Source: Thioclava sp. JE_KL1
Lineage (GTDB): Bacteria > Pseudomonadota > Alphaproteobacteria > Rhodobacterales > Rhodobacteraceae
Direction of reading: 5' to 3'
DNA: 64,000 bases
Assembly (NCBI RefSeq): GCF_009296265.1
Contig: NZ_WBJS01000005.1
Location: forward strand, 310,001-374,000
The notes under the pieces were generated by a model. It had not been told where the DNA came from. It ran no database searches and was given only the letters and a program-made list of their open reading frames with translations. Of this stretch, positions 1 through 9,054 are shown one piece after another (within the stretch, counting starts at the first letter, position 1; each line of letters opens with the position of its first letter). The position numbers and the translations under genes were made by a program.

Positions 1-2
1 CG

Positions 3-686
3 GCGCTCCCCGCGCAGGCTCAGGACATTATGCTTTCTGTGGGGGAGGGCGACAGCCTCGCGGGCCGCTCCTTGCTGATCATTGCGGCGATCACCCTGCT
101 CAGCCTCGCGCCCGGGCTCGCGATCATGGTCACGGCCTTTCCGTTCATCGTCACGGTGCTGTCGATTCTGCGCCAAGCCCTCGGGTTGCAGCAATCGCCG
201 CCGAATATGCTGATCATCAGCCTCGCGCTGTTCCTTACATGGTTCATCATGGAGCCGGTCTTCTTCGAGAGTTGGCGCGTCGCGGGCCAGCCTCTGATCG
301 ACGGCGCGATCGACTGGCAGGAGGCGTTCACCAAGGGGATCGAGCCTTTCCGCGCCTTCATGGCCGGGCGCACGAATCCCGACACCTTCGCAGCTTTGGC
401 GGAGCTGCGCAGCGGCACGCCCGCACCGGAAAGCCTGGAGGGCGCGCCGCTCTCGACCCTCGTGCCGTCCTTCATGCTGTCCGAAGTCACCCGCGCCTTC
501 CAGATCGGCTTCCTCGTTTACCTGCCGTTTCTGATCATCGACCTCGTCGTCTCGGCGGTTCTGATGTCGATGGGGATGATGATGGTGCCGCCCGCGGTCG
601 TGGCGCTTCCGTTCAAGCTCGCCTTTTTCGTGGTGGCCGACGGCTGGGTGCTGCTCTCGGGGGCCTTGGTGCGCAGTTATTTCTGA
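3..686 (+). CDS. fliP: Flagellar biosynthesis protein FliP, 5' partial
   Basis: Integral membrane component of the flagellar type III export gate, acting with FliQ and FliR. The reading frame is open to the left edge; the residues before the first internal Met read ALPAQAQ, which looks like the end of a cleaved signal peptide as known for FliP, so the start lies outside the window. 227 residues are visible. Family features are the hydrophobic N-terminal segments followed by the FPFIVTVLSILRQALG stretch, the LALFLT segment, a central periplasmic part, and the conserved C-terminal SEVTRAFQIGFLVYLPFLIIDLVV block. No other flagellar gene is present, so the flagellar cluster presumably extends leftward. 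Confidence 0.93.
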   Translation, partial: ALPAQAQDIMLSVGEGDSLAGRSLLIIAAITLLSLAPGLAIMVTAFPFIVTVLSILRQALGLQQSPPNMLIISLALFLTWFIMEPVFFESWRVAGQPLIDGAIDWQEAFTKGIEPFRAFMAGRTNPDTFAALAELRSGTPAPESLEGAPLSTLVPSFMLSEVTRAFQIGFLVYLPFLIIDLVVSAVLMSMGMMMVPPAVVALPFKLAFFVVADGWVLLSGALVRSYF

Positions 687-722
687 CGCCGAGGGCGGCT
701 TGCGTAACTGCAGACCCGAAAA

Positions 723-751
723 CGCAAAAACCCGGGCCGAAGCCCGGGTTT
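723..751 (-). terminator. Intrinsic terminator of tRNA-Lys
   Basis: A perfect 10-bp stem (728-737 with 742-751) closes a four-base loop that reads TTCG on the minus strand, a very stable tetraloop. The stem is followed on the minus strand by five T. It lies 13 bases downstream of the tRNA 3' end. It also sits 41 bases after the fliP stop, so it could end transcription from both sides, although the T run favours the minus strand. Confidence 0.85.
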
Positions 752-764
752 CTGAGGGTGATGG

Positions 765-837
765 TGAGCCGTGCAGGATTCGAACCTGCGACCCACTGAT
801 TAAAAGTCAGTTGCTCTACCAACTGAGCTAACGGCCC
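765..837 (-). tRNA. tRNA-Lys (anticodon UUU)
   Basis: On the minus strand a 73-base cloverleaf can be drawn. The acceptor stem GGGCCGT pairs with ACGGCTC, with one G-U pair and discriminator A. The D-arm contains AGTTGGTAGA, the anticodon loop reads CTTTTAA giving anticodon UUU, and the T-arm contains GGTTCGAATCC. The CCA end is not encoded. A UUCG-loop terminator follows 13 bases downstream. Confidence 0.97.
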
Positions 838-943
838 ATCACAGGGCGCGTCTCTACAAACCCCCGCCGGGGGGGTCAAGGCATAAAATTCACAAAAATT
901 GCACATCTGGAAAAAACCTTGGCGCGGGCGTATATCGCGCGCC

Positions 944-1780
944 ATGAATACAAAGCGCACACAGAGCGGACTGCCCTTCATGAAGATGCATGGGCTCGGC
1001 AATGACTTCGTCGTGATCGACGCCCGCGAGGGCGACGATCCGGTTACGCCTGCGCTCGCGCGTGCGCTCGGGGATCGGCATCGCGGTGTGGGATTCGACC
1101 AGCTTGCCGTGATCCGCCCGGCGCAAGGGGCTGATTTCACGCTCGAATTCTGGAATTCCGACGGCACGCGGGCCGGCGCTTGCGGGAATGCGACTCGCTG
1201 CGTGAGCGATTACATGATGCGTCAGCTCGACCGGACCGATGTCACGCTTCTGACCGAACGCGGGCAACTCAGCGCAGTGCGGCGCGATGACGGGATGGTC
1301 TCGGTCAATATGGGCGCGCCGATTCTCGAGGCGGCGCAAATTCCGATTCTGCCCGGCATCGATCCCGCGCATCTGCCGCTGGGCGGCGACCCGATCGCGG
1401 TCGGCATGGGTAACCCGCATTGCGTCTTCTTCGTGGACGATGCCGAGGCGGTCGAAGTGGATCGCCAAGGCCCGGTGATCGAGCATGATCCCCTGTTCCC
1501 CGAGCGCACCAATGTCGAATTCGCCAGCGTGATCGGCCCCGACCATCTGCGGATGCGCGTCTGGGAGCGCGGCACGGGCATCACGCTGGCCTGCGGCTCG
1601 GGCACCTGTGCCACCGCCGTCGCCGCGCATCTGCGTGGGCTCACCGGCAAGCGCGTTCTCGTCGATGTCGATGGCGGCCAGCTGGAGATCGACTGGTGCG
1701 ACGATGGCGTCTGGATGACCGGCCCCACCGCGCATGTCTTCGATGCGACCCTCACCCAAGATTTTCTGGACGCGATATGA
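944..1780 (+). CDS. dapF: Diaminopimelate epimerase
   Basis: Converts LL- to meso-diaminopimelate in the cytoplasm for lysine and peptidoglycan synthesis. The 278-residue length is normal. The two active-site cysteines are visible in ACGNATRC (Cys80) and ACGSGTCA (Cys217), and the N-terminal block [14 protein letters not shown] is diagnostic. The start at 944 is chosen over a TTG at 899. An ATG at 980 that begins directly at MKMHG has a better purine-rich stretch upstream and is a real alternative. The stop overlaps the next start (ATGA), indicating translational coupling with mtaB. Confidence 0.95.
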   Translation: MNTKRTQSGLPFMKMHGLGNDFVVIDAREGDDPVTPALARALGDRHRGVGFDQLAVIRPAQGADFTLEFWNSDGTRAGACGNATRCVSDYMMRQLDRTDVTLLTERGQLSAVRRDDGMVSVNMGAPILEAAQIPILPGIDPAHLPLGGDPIAVGMGNPHCVFFVDDAEAVEVDRQGPVIEHDPLFPERTNVEFASVIGPDHLRMRVWERGTGITLACGSGTCATAVAAHLRGLTGKRVLVDVDGGQLEIDWCDDGVWMTGPTAHVFDATLTQDFLDAI

Positions 1781-3039
1781 AACCGCCCGTTTTCTCGACC
1801 CTCGGCTGCCGTCTCAATGCCTATGAGACGGAGGCGATGAAGGAATTGGCTGCAGGCGCCGGGCTCGAAGGGGCCGTGGTCGTCAATACCTGCGCCGTGA
1901 CCGCCGAGGCGGTGCGCAAGGCCAAGCAGGAGATTCGCCGTCTCTCGCGCGAGAACCCGGATGTGCCGGTGATTGTGACCGGCTGCGCTGCGCAGACCGA
2001 GCCCGAGACATTCGCGGCGATGCCCGAGGTCACCAAGATCATCGGCAATCACGAGAAGATGCAGGCCGACACCTGGGCGCAGCTCGCCCCGCAAGGCCCC
2101 GATTTCATCGGCGAGACCGAGCGCGTGATGGTCGACGACATCATGTCGGTGAAGGAGACTGCCGGTCACCTGATCGACGGGTTCGGCCGCCATCGCGCCT
2201 ATGTGCAGGTGCAAAACGGCTGCGATCACCGCTGCACCTTCTGCATCATTCCCTTCGGCCGCGGCAATTCGCGCTCCGTCCCGGCAGGCGTCGTGGTCGA
2301 GCAGATCAAGCGCCTCGTGGATCGCGGCTTCAACGAGGTCGTCCTCACCGGGGTCGATCTGACGTCGTGGGGCGCTGACCTGCCCGGCGAGCCGCGTCTG
2401 GGCGATCTGGTGATGCGGATCCTGCGCCTCGTGCCGGACCTGCCGCGCCTGCGCATCTCTTCCATCGACTCGATCGAGGCCGACGAGAACCTGATGCTGG
2501 CGATCGCCACCGAGCCGCGCCTGATGCCGCATCTGCATCTCAGCCTTCAGGCGGGCGACGACATGATCCTCAAGCGGATGAAGCGCCGCCACCTGCGCGA
2601 CGATGCCATCGCCTTCACCGAGGAAGCGCGCAAGCTGCGCCCCGGGATCGTCTTCGGCGCGGACATCATCGCGGGTTTCCCGACCGAGACCGAGGAGATG
2701 TTCGAGAACTCCCTGCGGCTCGTCGATGATTGCGGGCTGACCTTCCTGCATGTCTTCCCCTATTCCGCGCGCAAGGGCACGCCCGCCGCGCGGATGCCCG
2801 CCGTGAAGGGCCCGGTCGTCAAGGAGCGCGCGGCCCGGCTGCGCGCGAAGGGCGAGGCCGCGCTGGCCGCCCATCTCGACGCGCAGGTCGGCACCGAACA
2901 GCTCGTACTGACCGAAACCCCCCGCGTCGCGCGTACCGAAGGCTTTACCGAGGTGGCGTTCGAGAATGACCAGCCCGAGGGCACGCTGATGAGCGTGCCC
3001 ATCACTGGCCATGACGGGGCGCGGTTGCTGGCGGGGTAA
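1777..3039 (+). CDS. mtaB: tRNA (N6-threonylcarbamoyladenosine-37) methylthiotransferase
   Basis: Radical-SAM methylthiotransferase that makes ms2t6A37 in tRNAs reading ANN codons. The 420 residues show the usual order. An N-terminal UPF0004 domain carries three cluster cysteines (Cys11, Cys39, Cys70). The radical-SAM motif is CDHRCTFC (Cys149, Cys153, Cys156), and a C-terminal TRAM-like region follows. The N-terminal FSTLGCRLN fits MtaB better than MiaB or RimO. The start overlaps the dapF stop by four bases. Confidence 0.9.
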   Translation: MKPPVFSTLGCRLNAYETEAMKELAAGAGLEGAVVVNTCAVTAEAVRKAKQEIRRLSRENPDVPVIVTGCAAQTEPETFAAMPEVTKIIGNHEKMQADTWAQLAPQGPDFIGETERVMVDDIMSVKETAGHLIDGFGRHRAYVQVQNGCDHRCTFCIIPFGRGNSRSVPAGVVVEQIKRLVDRGFNEVVLTGVDLTSWGADLPGEPRLGDLVMRILRLVPDLPRLRISSIDSIEADENLMLAIATEPRLMPHLHLSLQAGDDMILKRMKRRHLRDDAIAFTEEARKLRPGIVFGADIIAGFPTETEEMFENSLRLVDDCGLTFLHVFPYSARKGTPAARMPAVKGPVVKERAARLRAKGEAALAAHLDAQVGTEQLVLTETPRVARTEGFTEVAFENDQPEGTLMSVPITGHDGARLLAG

Positions 3040-3081
3040 AGGGGGCTTTCGTTTTTCGCAGCGTGAGCTAGCTTGTGGCCC

Positions 3082-3504
3082 ATGCTGCGGATCAACGATC
3101 AGATAACCATCGAGGATTGGGAAATCACCGAAACCTTCACCCGGGCGCAAGGTCCGGGGGGGCAGAATGTGAACAAGGTCTCGACCGCGGTGGAGCTGCG
3201 CTTCGAGGCCGAACGCTCGCCGCACCTGCCGCAACCGGTGAAGAACCGCCTGCGCCGGATCGCGGGCCGCAGATGGACCAGCGACGGCGCGCTTCTGCTT
3301 CTGGTGCAGGACACGCGCAGTCAGGCGCGCAACCGCGAGATCGCGCGCGACCGCCTCGCCGAGATGATCCGCAAGGCCTGCGAAAAGCCCAAGAAGCGCA
3401 TCCCGACCCGGCCCACGCTCGGCTCGAAGAAGCGGCGGCTGAAGGCGAAGGCGATTCACGGCGAGAAGAAAGCGCTGCGCGGGAAGGTCTCGGATGGGGA
3501 ATGA
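3082..3504 (+). CDS. arfB: Alternative ribosome-rescue peptidyl-tRNA hydrolase (ArfB/YaeJ)
   Basis: Release-factor-like protein that frees stalled ribosomes by hydrolysing peptidyl-tRNA. The GGQ catalytic motif is at residues 26-28 inside RAQGPGGQNVNKVST. The C-terminal tail is rich in Lys and Arg (KKRIPTRPTLGSKKRRLKAK), the part that enters the empty mRNA channel in this family. At 140 residues it lacks the codon-reading domain of RF1/RF2, as expected. The end overlaps the next coding region by 11 bases. Confidence 0.93.
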   Translation: MLRINDQITIEDWEITETFTRAQGPGGQNVNKVSTAVELRFEAERSPHLPQPVKNRLRRIAGRRWTSDGALLLLVQDTRSQARNREIARDRLAEMIRKACEKPKKRIPTRPTLGSKKRRLKAKAIHGEKKALRGKVSDGE

Positions 3505-4756
3505 TCTTTTGGCGCGGCGCGAACGGCTTCTGGGGCCGAACGTGCCGACCTTCTATGCACGCCCGGTCGAGATCGTGCGGGGGCAGGGCAGCTCGCTTTT
3601 CGACACCGACGGCCAGCGCTACCTCGATGCCTATAACAACGTTGCCCATTGCGGCCATTGCCATCCGCGCATCGTGAAGGCGATCTGCGAGCAGGCCGCC
3701 ACGCTCAACACCCACACCCGCTATCTGCATGAGGGTATCCTCGATTATGCCGAGGCGCTGCTGGGCAAGTTCGGCTTTGACGGCCAGCTTCTGATGACCT
3801 GCACCGGGTCCGAGGCCAACGACGTTGCGCTGCGCATGGCGCAGGCGGTGACCGGCAAGCGCGGCTTCATCGCGACCGACAACACCTATCACGGCAACAC
3901 CACCGCCGTGGCGCATCTCTCGACGCGGCGCCCGCCGATCGGGGGCTGGCCGGACCATATCCGCCGGGTGCCTGCGCCCGACAGCCTCGCGCCTCTGGGC
4001 GGATCGCTTGAGGCGCAGCCCGAGGCCTTTGCGGCGAATGTGGCCCAAGCAATTGCCGAGCTGGAAGAGAGCGGCCACGGCTTCGCGGGGTTCATGCTCT
4101 GCCCGATCTTCGCCAATGAAGGGATGCCCGGCATCGCGCCCGGTTTCCTCGACCCGACGGTCGAGGTGATCCGCCGCGCGGGCGGGCTGATCCTGTGCGA
4201 CGAGGTGCAGCCTGGTTTCGGCCGGATCGGTTCGCATTTCTGGGGCCACGAATGGCTGGGCTTCACGCCCGACGTGGTCACGATGGGCAAGCCGATGGGC
4301 AATGGTCATCCGGTCGCGGGCTTGGTGGCGAAGCCCGATGTGATGGCCGCGTTCCGCGAGGCCTTCGGCTATTTCAACACGTTCGGCGGCAATCCCGTCT
4401 CGGTCGCAGCCGCGATGGAGACCTTGCTTGTGATCGAAGACGAAGGTCTGCAGGAGAACGCGGCGCAGGTCGGCGACTACCTTCTGCAAGGGCTGCGCGA
4501 GCTGTCCCATCCGCTGATTGCTGAGGCGCGCGGCTTGGGTTTTTTCCTCGGGATCGAGCTTGCGCAGGACGGCGAACCCGCCAGCGAAGCCGCGGGCCGG
4601 ATCGTCGAAGCGATGCGCGAGCGCCATGTCTTGATGGGCCGGGTGGGCCGGGCACAACACATTCTCAAGATCCGCCCGCCGATGGTCTTCACCCGCAGCG
4701 ATGCCGATGAAATGCTGGAGAAACTTGCGCAAAGTTTCGAGGAGCTTCCGGCATGA
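3494..4756 (+). CDS. Class-III PLP aminotransferase-fold enzyme, probable phospho-lyase
   Basis: Fold-type I PLP enzyme of the class-III aminotransferase family, 420 residues. Seen: the CTGSEANDVALRMA phosphate-binding block, CDEVQPGFGR with the cofactor aspartate (Asp236), and the Schiff-base lysine in TMGKPMGNGHP (Lys266). The sequence style resembles the AGXT2L group (ethanolamine-phosphate and 5-phosphohydroxylysine phospho-lyases) more than ornithine or GABA aminotransferases. The next gene, overlapping by four bases, is an APH-fold kinase. That kinase plus phospho-lyase pairing occurs in hydroxylysine and phosphoethanolamine breakdown. The family is secure; the substrate is inferred. 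Confidence 0.82.
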   Translation: MGNDLLARRERLLGPNVPTFYARPVEIVRGQGSSLFDTDGQRYLDAYNNVAHCGHCHPRIVKAICEQAATLNTHTRYLHEGILDYAEALLGKFGFDGQLLMTCTGSEANDVALRMAQAVTGKRGFIATDNTYHGNTTAVAHLSTRRPPIGGWPDHIRRVPAPDSLAPLGGSLEAQPEAFAANVAQAIAELEESGHGFAGFMLCPIFANEGMPGIAPGFLDPTVEVIRRAGGLILCDEVQPGFGRIGSHFWGHEWLGFTPDVVTMGKPMGNGHPVAGLVAKPDVMAAFREAFGYFNTFGGNPVSVAAAMETLLVIEDEGLQENAAQVGDYLLQGLRELSHPLIAEARGLGFFLGIELAQDGEPASEAAGRIVEAMRERHVLMGRVGRAQHILKIRPPMVFTRSDADEMLEKLAQSFEELPA

Positions 4757-5730
4757 TTTCGGACGAGACCGCACAGGCGTTGGCGGACTCCGCCCTCTAT
4801 TCCTGGGGGCAGACGAGCGCGCCCCCGCGTCTGGTGAAGAACCGCGAGAATATCGTCTTCGAGGCGCATCTGAAGGATGGCCGCCACGTCGCGCTGCGGC
4901 TGCACCGTCCCGGCTATCAGGGCCGCGAAGGGATCGAGGCCGAGTTGCGCTGGTGCGAAAGCCTCGCCGATCAGGGGATGCCGGTGCCGCGCCCGGTGCG
5001 TGCGCTGAACGGGGCGCTGACGGGCAGCGTGCGCAACCGCGTCACCTCCTGCGTGGAATGGCTGGATGGCGCGCCGATCGGCGCGGGCGATCAGCCGCTT
5101 TCCGGCTCGCCCGAGGCGGTGCGCGCCGAGGCTCATGCGCTGGGCCGCCTTATCGCGCAGCTGCACATCAGCAGCGATGCCGCGCCGCCCGATGGGTTCG
5201 ACCGGAACCCGTGGGATGGCGAGGGGTTTCTGGGGGAGCGTCCGCTTTGGGGACGTTTCTGGGAACATCCTCAGCTTTCGGAAGTTGAGGCCGCAACGCT
5301 GTCTTCGGGCCGCGATCTTGCGCGTGCGCTCTTGGCGCAGGCGCAGGATTACGGTCCGATCCACGCCGATTGCTTGCGTGAGAACGTGTTGTCGACCCCG
5401 GATGGGCTGGCGCTGATCGACTTCGACGATTGTGGGCCGGGCTATCGGCTTTACGACCTTGCGACGGCGCTGGTGCAGGGCTGGGGCGACCCGCTTTGGG
5501 GCGAACAGGCGGCGGGGCTCGTCGAGGGCTATCGCAGCCTGCGCTCGCTTCCGCCCGATCAGGAGGCACTTCTGCCGCTTTTCGTGGCGCTGAGAGCCTT
5601 TGCGTCTGCTGGCTGGATTGTGACCCGGGCATCGGGTTCCGATCCGCGCCAAAGACTATATTTAGAGCGTGCGCTTGAACTCGCACAGCATTTGGAGAAC
5701 CGTACGCCGCCATGGGAGACCAGTCGATGA
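4753..5730 (+). CDS. APH-fold phosphotransferase (hydroxylysine kinase-like)
   Basis: Small-molecule kinase of the aminoglycoside/choline phosphotransferase fold, 325 residues. The catalytic loop is IHADCLRENVL (Asp206 as base, Asn211) and the metal-binding aspartates follow in LIDFDDCGPG. Its start overlaps the stop of the PLP enzyme and its stop overlaps the NUDIX start, so all three are coupled. The pairing suggests it phosphorylates an amino alcohol whose product is then split by the upstream phospho-lyase; homoserine or choline-type substrates remain possible. It is unlikely to be an antibiotic resistance gene in this setting. Confidence 0.78.
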   Translation: MISDETAQALADSALYSWGQTSAPPRLVKNRENIVFEAHLKDGRHVALRLHRPGYQGREGIEAELRWCESLADQGMPVPRPVRALNGALTGSVRNRVTSCVEWLDGAPIGAGDQPLSGSPEAVRAEAHALGRLIAQLHISSDAAPPDGFDRNPWDGEGFLGERPLWGRFWEHPQLSEVEAATLSSGRDLARALLAQAQDYGPIHADCLRENVLSTPDGLALIDFDDCGPGYRLYDLATALVQGWGDPLWGEQAAGLVEGYRSLRSLPPDQEALLPLFVALRAFASAGWIVTRASGSDPRQRLYLERALELAQHLENRTPPWETSR

Positions 5731-6170
5731 AATGGGCGAAATCCGTCGCGAAGGGCTTGCTGGGGTATCGCCCCGCCTCTTTGCAGGTGGGGGCGCTCTG
5801 TCTGCGAATCCGAGACGGCAAGACCCAGGTCCTTCTGATCACCTCGCGCGACACCGGGCGCTGGGTGATCCCGAAAGGCTGGCCGATGCGCGGCCGCTCG
5901 CTGTCCGGCGCGGCCAAGCAGGAGGCATGGGAAGAAGCCGGGGCGGTCGGCAAGATCGACAAGGAGCCCGCTGGGGCGTTCCGCTACGACAAGGTTCTCG
6001 ATAGCGGCTTGGCGACGCCCACCGATGTCGTGGTCTTCCCGATGCGGGTCGAGACCCTGATGAAGTCCTTTCCCGAAGAGCATCAGCGCAAGCGCAAATG
6101 GTTCGCGCCGAAGCAGGCCGCGAAGCTGGTCGCGGAAGAGGGCCTGCAGAAGCTTTTGCGCAAGCTCTGA
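5727..6170 (+). CDS. NUDIX hydrolase
   Basis: Hydrolase of a nucleoside diphosphate linked to another group, 147 residues. The NUDIX box is read as GWPMRGRSLS followed by AAKQEAWEEAGA (about residues 51-73). The metal-binding QEAWEEAG core is intact, although the first conserved Glu of the textbook box is replaced, as often in the alphaproteobacterial subgroup with PKGWPM. An upstream ATG at 5712 exists, but 5727 overlaps the preceding stop (ATGA) and is preferred. The substrate cannot be told. Confidence 0.85.
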   Translation: MKWAKSVAKGLLGYRPASLQVGALCLRIRDGKTQVLLITSRDTGRWVIPKGWPMRGRSLSGAAKQEAWEEAGAVGKIDKEPAGAFRYDKVLDSGLATPTDVVVFPMRVETLMKSFPEEHQRKRKWFAPKQAAKLVAEEGLQKLLRKL

Positions 6171-6229
6171 GCCCGAAAGCCGTCGAACGCCTTGTCACAA
6201 CGGGTCAAACCCGTTACCCCGCGCGGGTT

Positions 6230-6247
6230 CTGACAATTAGATGACAG
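6230..6247 (-). promoter_or_regulatory. Candidate Pho box (PhoB site), reverse orientation
   Basis: On the minus strand the sequence reads CTGTCATCTAATTGTCAG: two copies of a TGTCA repeat spaced 11 bases apart, separated by an AT-rich four-base spacer. That is the layout of a PhoB-binding Pho box. It ends only five bases before the GTG of the phosphate transporter, overlapping its ribosome-binding region, a place that suits repression better than activation. The direction is opposite to the gene. The site is inferred from pattern only. Confidence 0.4.
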
Positions 6248-6251
6248 GTTC

Positions 6252-7739
6252 GTGACGGTGGCCAATCAAGACAACGAGTCCCGCGTCAATCAGTGGAAAA
6301 CGCTCGACAAGGATCTCAAGCGGATCGGGCGCGTCGAAAGTGCCGGGCAATTCGTGGCGCGCGGCATGGTCGCGCCGGGGATCGCGCTGGCCTTCATCGT
6401 GCTCGTCGGTCTGGTGGCCGCCGTGTTGGTGGGCGGGCAGCCCGGCCAGTTAGTGGTGATCGCCGCCGCCGCGATCGGGGCCTATATGGCGCTGAACATT
6501 GGCGCCAATGACGTCGCCAACAACATGGGCCCCGCCGTGGGCTCGCGCGCGATGACGCTGATCGGGGCGCTGATCGTCGCGGCCATCTTCGAAAGCCTCG
6601 GCGCGCTCGTCGCGGGCGGTGATGTCGTCAAAACCGTCGCAAAGGGCATCATCGATCCGACCGCCTTGCCCGATTCCGGGCATTTCGTCTGGGCGATGAT
6701 GGCGGCCCTGCTGGCAGCGGCCCTGTGGCTGAACCTCGCGACATGGCTCGGCGCGCCGGTCTCGACCACCCATTCCATCGTCGGCGGTGTCGTCGGCGCG
6801 GGCATCGTGGCCGCGGGCTTCGGGGCTGTCGATTGGGTCTCGATGGCGAAGATCGCGGCAAGCTGGGTGATCTCTCCGGTGATGGGCGGCGTGATCGCGG
6901 CCGCCTTCCTCGCGCTGATCAAGACGAAGGTGATCTATGTCGACGACAAGATCGCCGCCGCGCGCCGCTGGGTGCCGATCCTGATCGGGATCATGTCGGG
7001 GGCCTTCGCTGCCTATCTCGCGCTCAAGGGCCTCAAGCACCTGTTCAAGATCACGATTGTTGAAGCGGTCCTGATCGGCCTCGTCGTCGGTGTCATAGGA
7101 TGGCTCGTCACGATCCCGATGATCCGCCGCCAGTCCGAGGGGATGGAGAACCGCAAGAAGTCGCTCAAGACGCTGTTCGGCCTGCCGCTCGTCGTCTCTG
7201 CCGCGCTGCTGAGCTTCGCCCATGGCGCGAATGACGTCGCCAATGCGGTCGGCCCGCTCGCGGCCATCGTGCACACGGTCGAGCAGGGCGATATCGCGGC
7301 GCAGGTCGGCATCCCGTTCTGGGTGATGGCCGTGGGCGCGCTGGGGATTTCCGTCGGCCTGCTCCTGTTCGGACCCAAGCTGATCCGCCTCGTCGGCAAC
7401 GAGATCACCAAGCTCAACCCGATGCGCGCCTATTGCGTGGCGCTCTCGGCGGCGATCACGGTGATCGTGGCGTCGTGGCTGGGCCTGCCGGTCTCCTCGA
7501 CCCATATCGCGGTCGGCGGCATCTTCGGCGTCGGCTTCTACCGCGAATGGCATGCCGAGAAACGCGCCCGCGAGCTGGGCATCCGCAAGGGCAAGCCCGT
7601 CCCGCCGGAAGAGCGCAAGCGCCGCCTGCTGGTGCGCCGCTCGCATATGATGACGGTGGCCACGGCGTGGATCGTCACGGTGCCGGCCTCGGCCGCGCTC
7701 TCGGCGGTGGTCTACCTGATCCTGAACGCGATCACCTGA
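6252..7739 (+). CDS. pit: PiT-family inorganic phosphate transporter
   Basis: Inner-membrane phosphate (metal-phosphate:H+) symporter, 495 residues with about ten hydrophobic segments. The two inverted halves each carry the family signature: GANDVANNMGPAVGSR in the N-half and GANDVANAVGPLAA in the C-half, each followed by a serine/threonine motif (GAPVSTTHS and GLPVSSTH). A long soluble N-terminal extension precedes the first membrane segment. The GTG start has only a weak Shine-Dalgarno sequence. A Pho-box-like repeat overlaps the translation start region. Confidence 0.93.
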   Translation: MTVANQDNESRVNQWKTLDKDLKRIGRVESAGQFVARGMVAPGIALAFIVLVGLVAAVLVGGQPGQLVVIAAAAIGAYMALNIGANDVANNMGPAVGSRAMTLIGALIVAAIFESLGALVAGGDVVKTVAKGIIDPTALPDSGHFVWAMMAALLAAALWLNLATWLGAPVSTTHSIVGGVVGAGIVAAGFGAVDWVSMAKIAASWVISPVMGGVIAAAFLALIKTKVIYVDDKIAAARRWVPILIGIMSGAFAAYLALKGLKHLFKITIVEAVLIGLVVGVIGWLVTIPMIRRQSEGMENRKKSLKTLFGLPLVVSAALLSFAHGANDVANAVGPLAAIVHTVEQGDIAAQVGIPFWVMAVGALGISVGLLLFGPKLIRLVGNEITKLNPMRAYCVALSAAITVIVASWLGLPVSSTHIAVGGIFGVGFYREWHAEKRARELGIRKGKPVPPEERKRRLLVRRSHMMTVATAWIVTVPASAALSAVVYLILNAIT

Positions 7740-7743
7740 CCGC

Positions 7744-9051
7744 TCAGACCATGACCTTCATCGCCTGCTGCTGGCCGACCTCGAAGACGCGCTTGTAGCG
7801 GGCGATCTCGTCCTCCGGGCCCATCGCCTTCGCGGGATTGTCCGACAGCTTCACCGTCGGGCGCCCATCGGCCTCGACCGCTTTGCACACAAGGCTGAAC
7901 GGCGCGAGCGCGTCATTCGGCACCAGCCCGCGGAAATCGTTGGTCAGCAGCGTGCCCCAGCCGAAGCTGACCTTCACCCGACCGGCGAACTGCGCGTGCA
8001 ACTCGCGGATCTTGTCGACGGTCAGCCCGTCCGAGAAGATCACCAGCTTCTGGCGCGGGTCTTCGCCGCGCGCTTTCCACCAGTCGATCGCGATCTCCGC
8101 GCCCGTCGCCGGGTCGCCCGAATCGATGCGGATACCGGTCCAGCCCGCCAGCCAATCCGGCGCGTGGTCGAGGAAACCCTTCGTGCCATAGGTGTCGGGC
8201 AGAATGATGCGCAGATTGCCGTCATGCTCTTCGTGCCAGTCGGCCAGCACCTTGTAAGGCGCCTTCGCCAGCTCCGTGTCGCTATTGGTCAGCGCCGCAT
8301 AGACCATCGGCATCTCATGCGCGTTGGTGCCCACCGCTTCGATGTCGCGCCGCATCGCGATCAGGCAGTTCGAAGTGCCGGTGAACGCGCCGCCTTCGGA
8401 GATGTCACCCAGCCCTTCGAGCATCGCCTGCACGCACCAGTCCTGCCACAGGAAGCTGTGCCGCCGCCGGGTGCCGAAATCCGCGATCCGCAGATTGTCC
8501 AGCTCGCGCAGTGCCTCGATCTTCTCCCAGACCTTCGTCATCGCGCGCGCATAGAGCACCTGCAGCTCGAAACGCCCCATCGTGTTCAGCACCGCGCGGC
8601 CGCGCAGCTCCATCAGGATCGCGAGCGCCGGGATCTCCCAGAGCATCACCTCGTGCCACTTGCCCTCGAAGGTCAGCTCATATTGCCCGTCGCGCTTCTC
8701 CAAGTGGTAGGGCGGCAGTTGATAGCCCTCGAACCACTCCATGAAATCCGAGCGGAACATCTGCCGCTTGCCGTAGAACGTGTTGCCGCGCAGCCAGGTG
8801 CTCTCCCCGCGCGACAGTTTCAGCGAGCGCGCATAGTCCAGTTGCTCGCGCAGTTCCGCCTCGTCGATCAACTCCGCCAGCCGGATCGACTTGCTGCGAT
8901 TGATCAGGCTGAACTTGACCCTCGTCTCCGGCTTGTTGCGGAAAATCGACTGACACATCAAAAGCTTGTAGAAATCCGTGTCGATCAGAGACCGCACGAT
9001 CGGGTCGATCTTCCACTTGTGGTTATAGACGCGGCTCGCGATGTCGACCAT
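7744..9051 (-). CDS. pncB: Nicotinate phosphoribosyltransferase
   Basis: Makes nicotinate mononucleotide from nicotinate and PRPP in NAD salvage. The 435 residues match PncB in length. Diagnostic stretches are [17 protein letters not shown] near the N-terminus, FGTRRRHSF in the middle, [12 protein letters not shown], the nearby [10 protein letters not shown], and [15 protein letters not shown]. The gene starts three bases after the pncA stop, so the two enzymes of consecutive steps share a transcript. Confidence 0.96.
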   Translation of the reverse strand: MVDIASRVYNHKWKIDPIVRSLIDTDFYKLLMCQSIFRNKPETRVKFSLINRSKSIRLAELIDEAELREQLDYARSLKLSRGESTWLRGNTFYGKRQMFRSDFMEWFEGYQLPPYHLEKRDGQYELTFEGKWHEVMLWEIPALAILMELRGRAVLNTMGRFELQVLYARAMTKVWEKIEALRELDNLRIADFGTRRRHSFLWQDWCVQAMLEGLGDISEGGAFTGTSNCLIAMRRDIEAVGTNAHEMPMVYAALTNSDTELAKAPYKVLADWHEEHDGNLRIILPDTYGTKGFLDHAPDWLAGWTGIRIDSGDPATGAEIAIDWWKARGEDPRQKLVIFSDGLTVDKIRELHAQFAGRVKVSFGWGTLLTNDFRGLVPNDALAPFSLVCKAVEADGRPTVKLSDNPAKAMGPEDEIARYKRVFEVGQQQAMKVMV

Positions 9052-9054
9052 GGA

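Noticed and set aside
1222-3459. Very long open frame (745 codons) on the minus strand over dapF and mtaB
   Set aside because: No family motif; composition is His/Arg/Gly-rich as expected from the antisense of a high-GC gene. The plus-strand genes have complete active sites.
4753-5730. Aminoglycoside resistance kinase
   Set aside because: Only the fold matches; coupling to a PLP phospho-lyase and a NUDIX gene points to metabolism.
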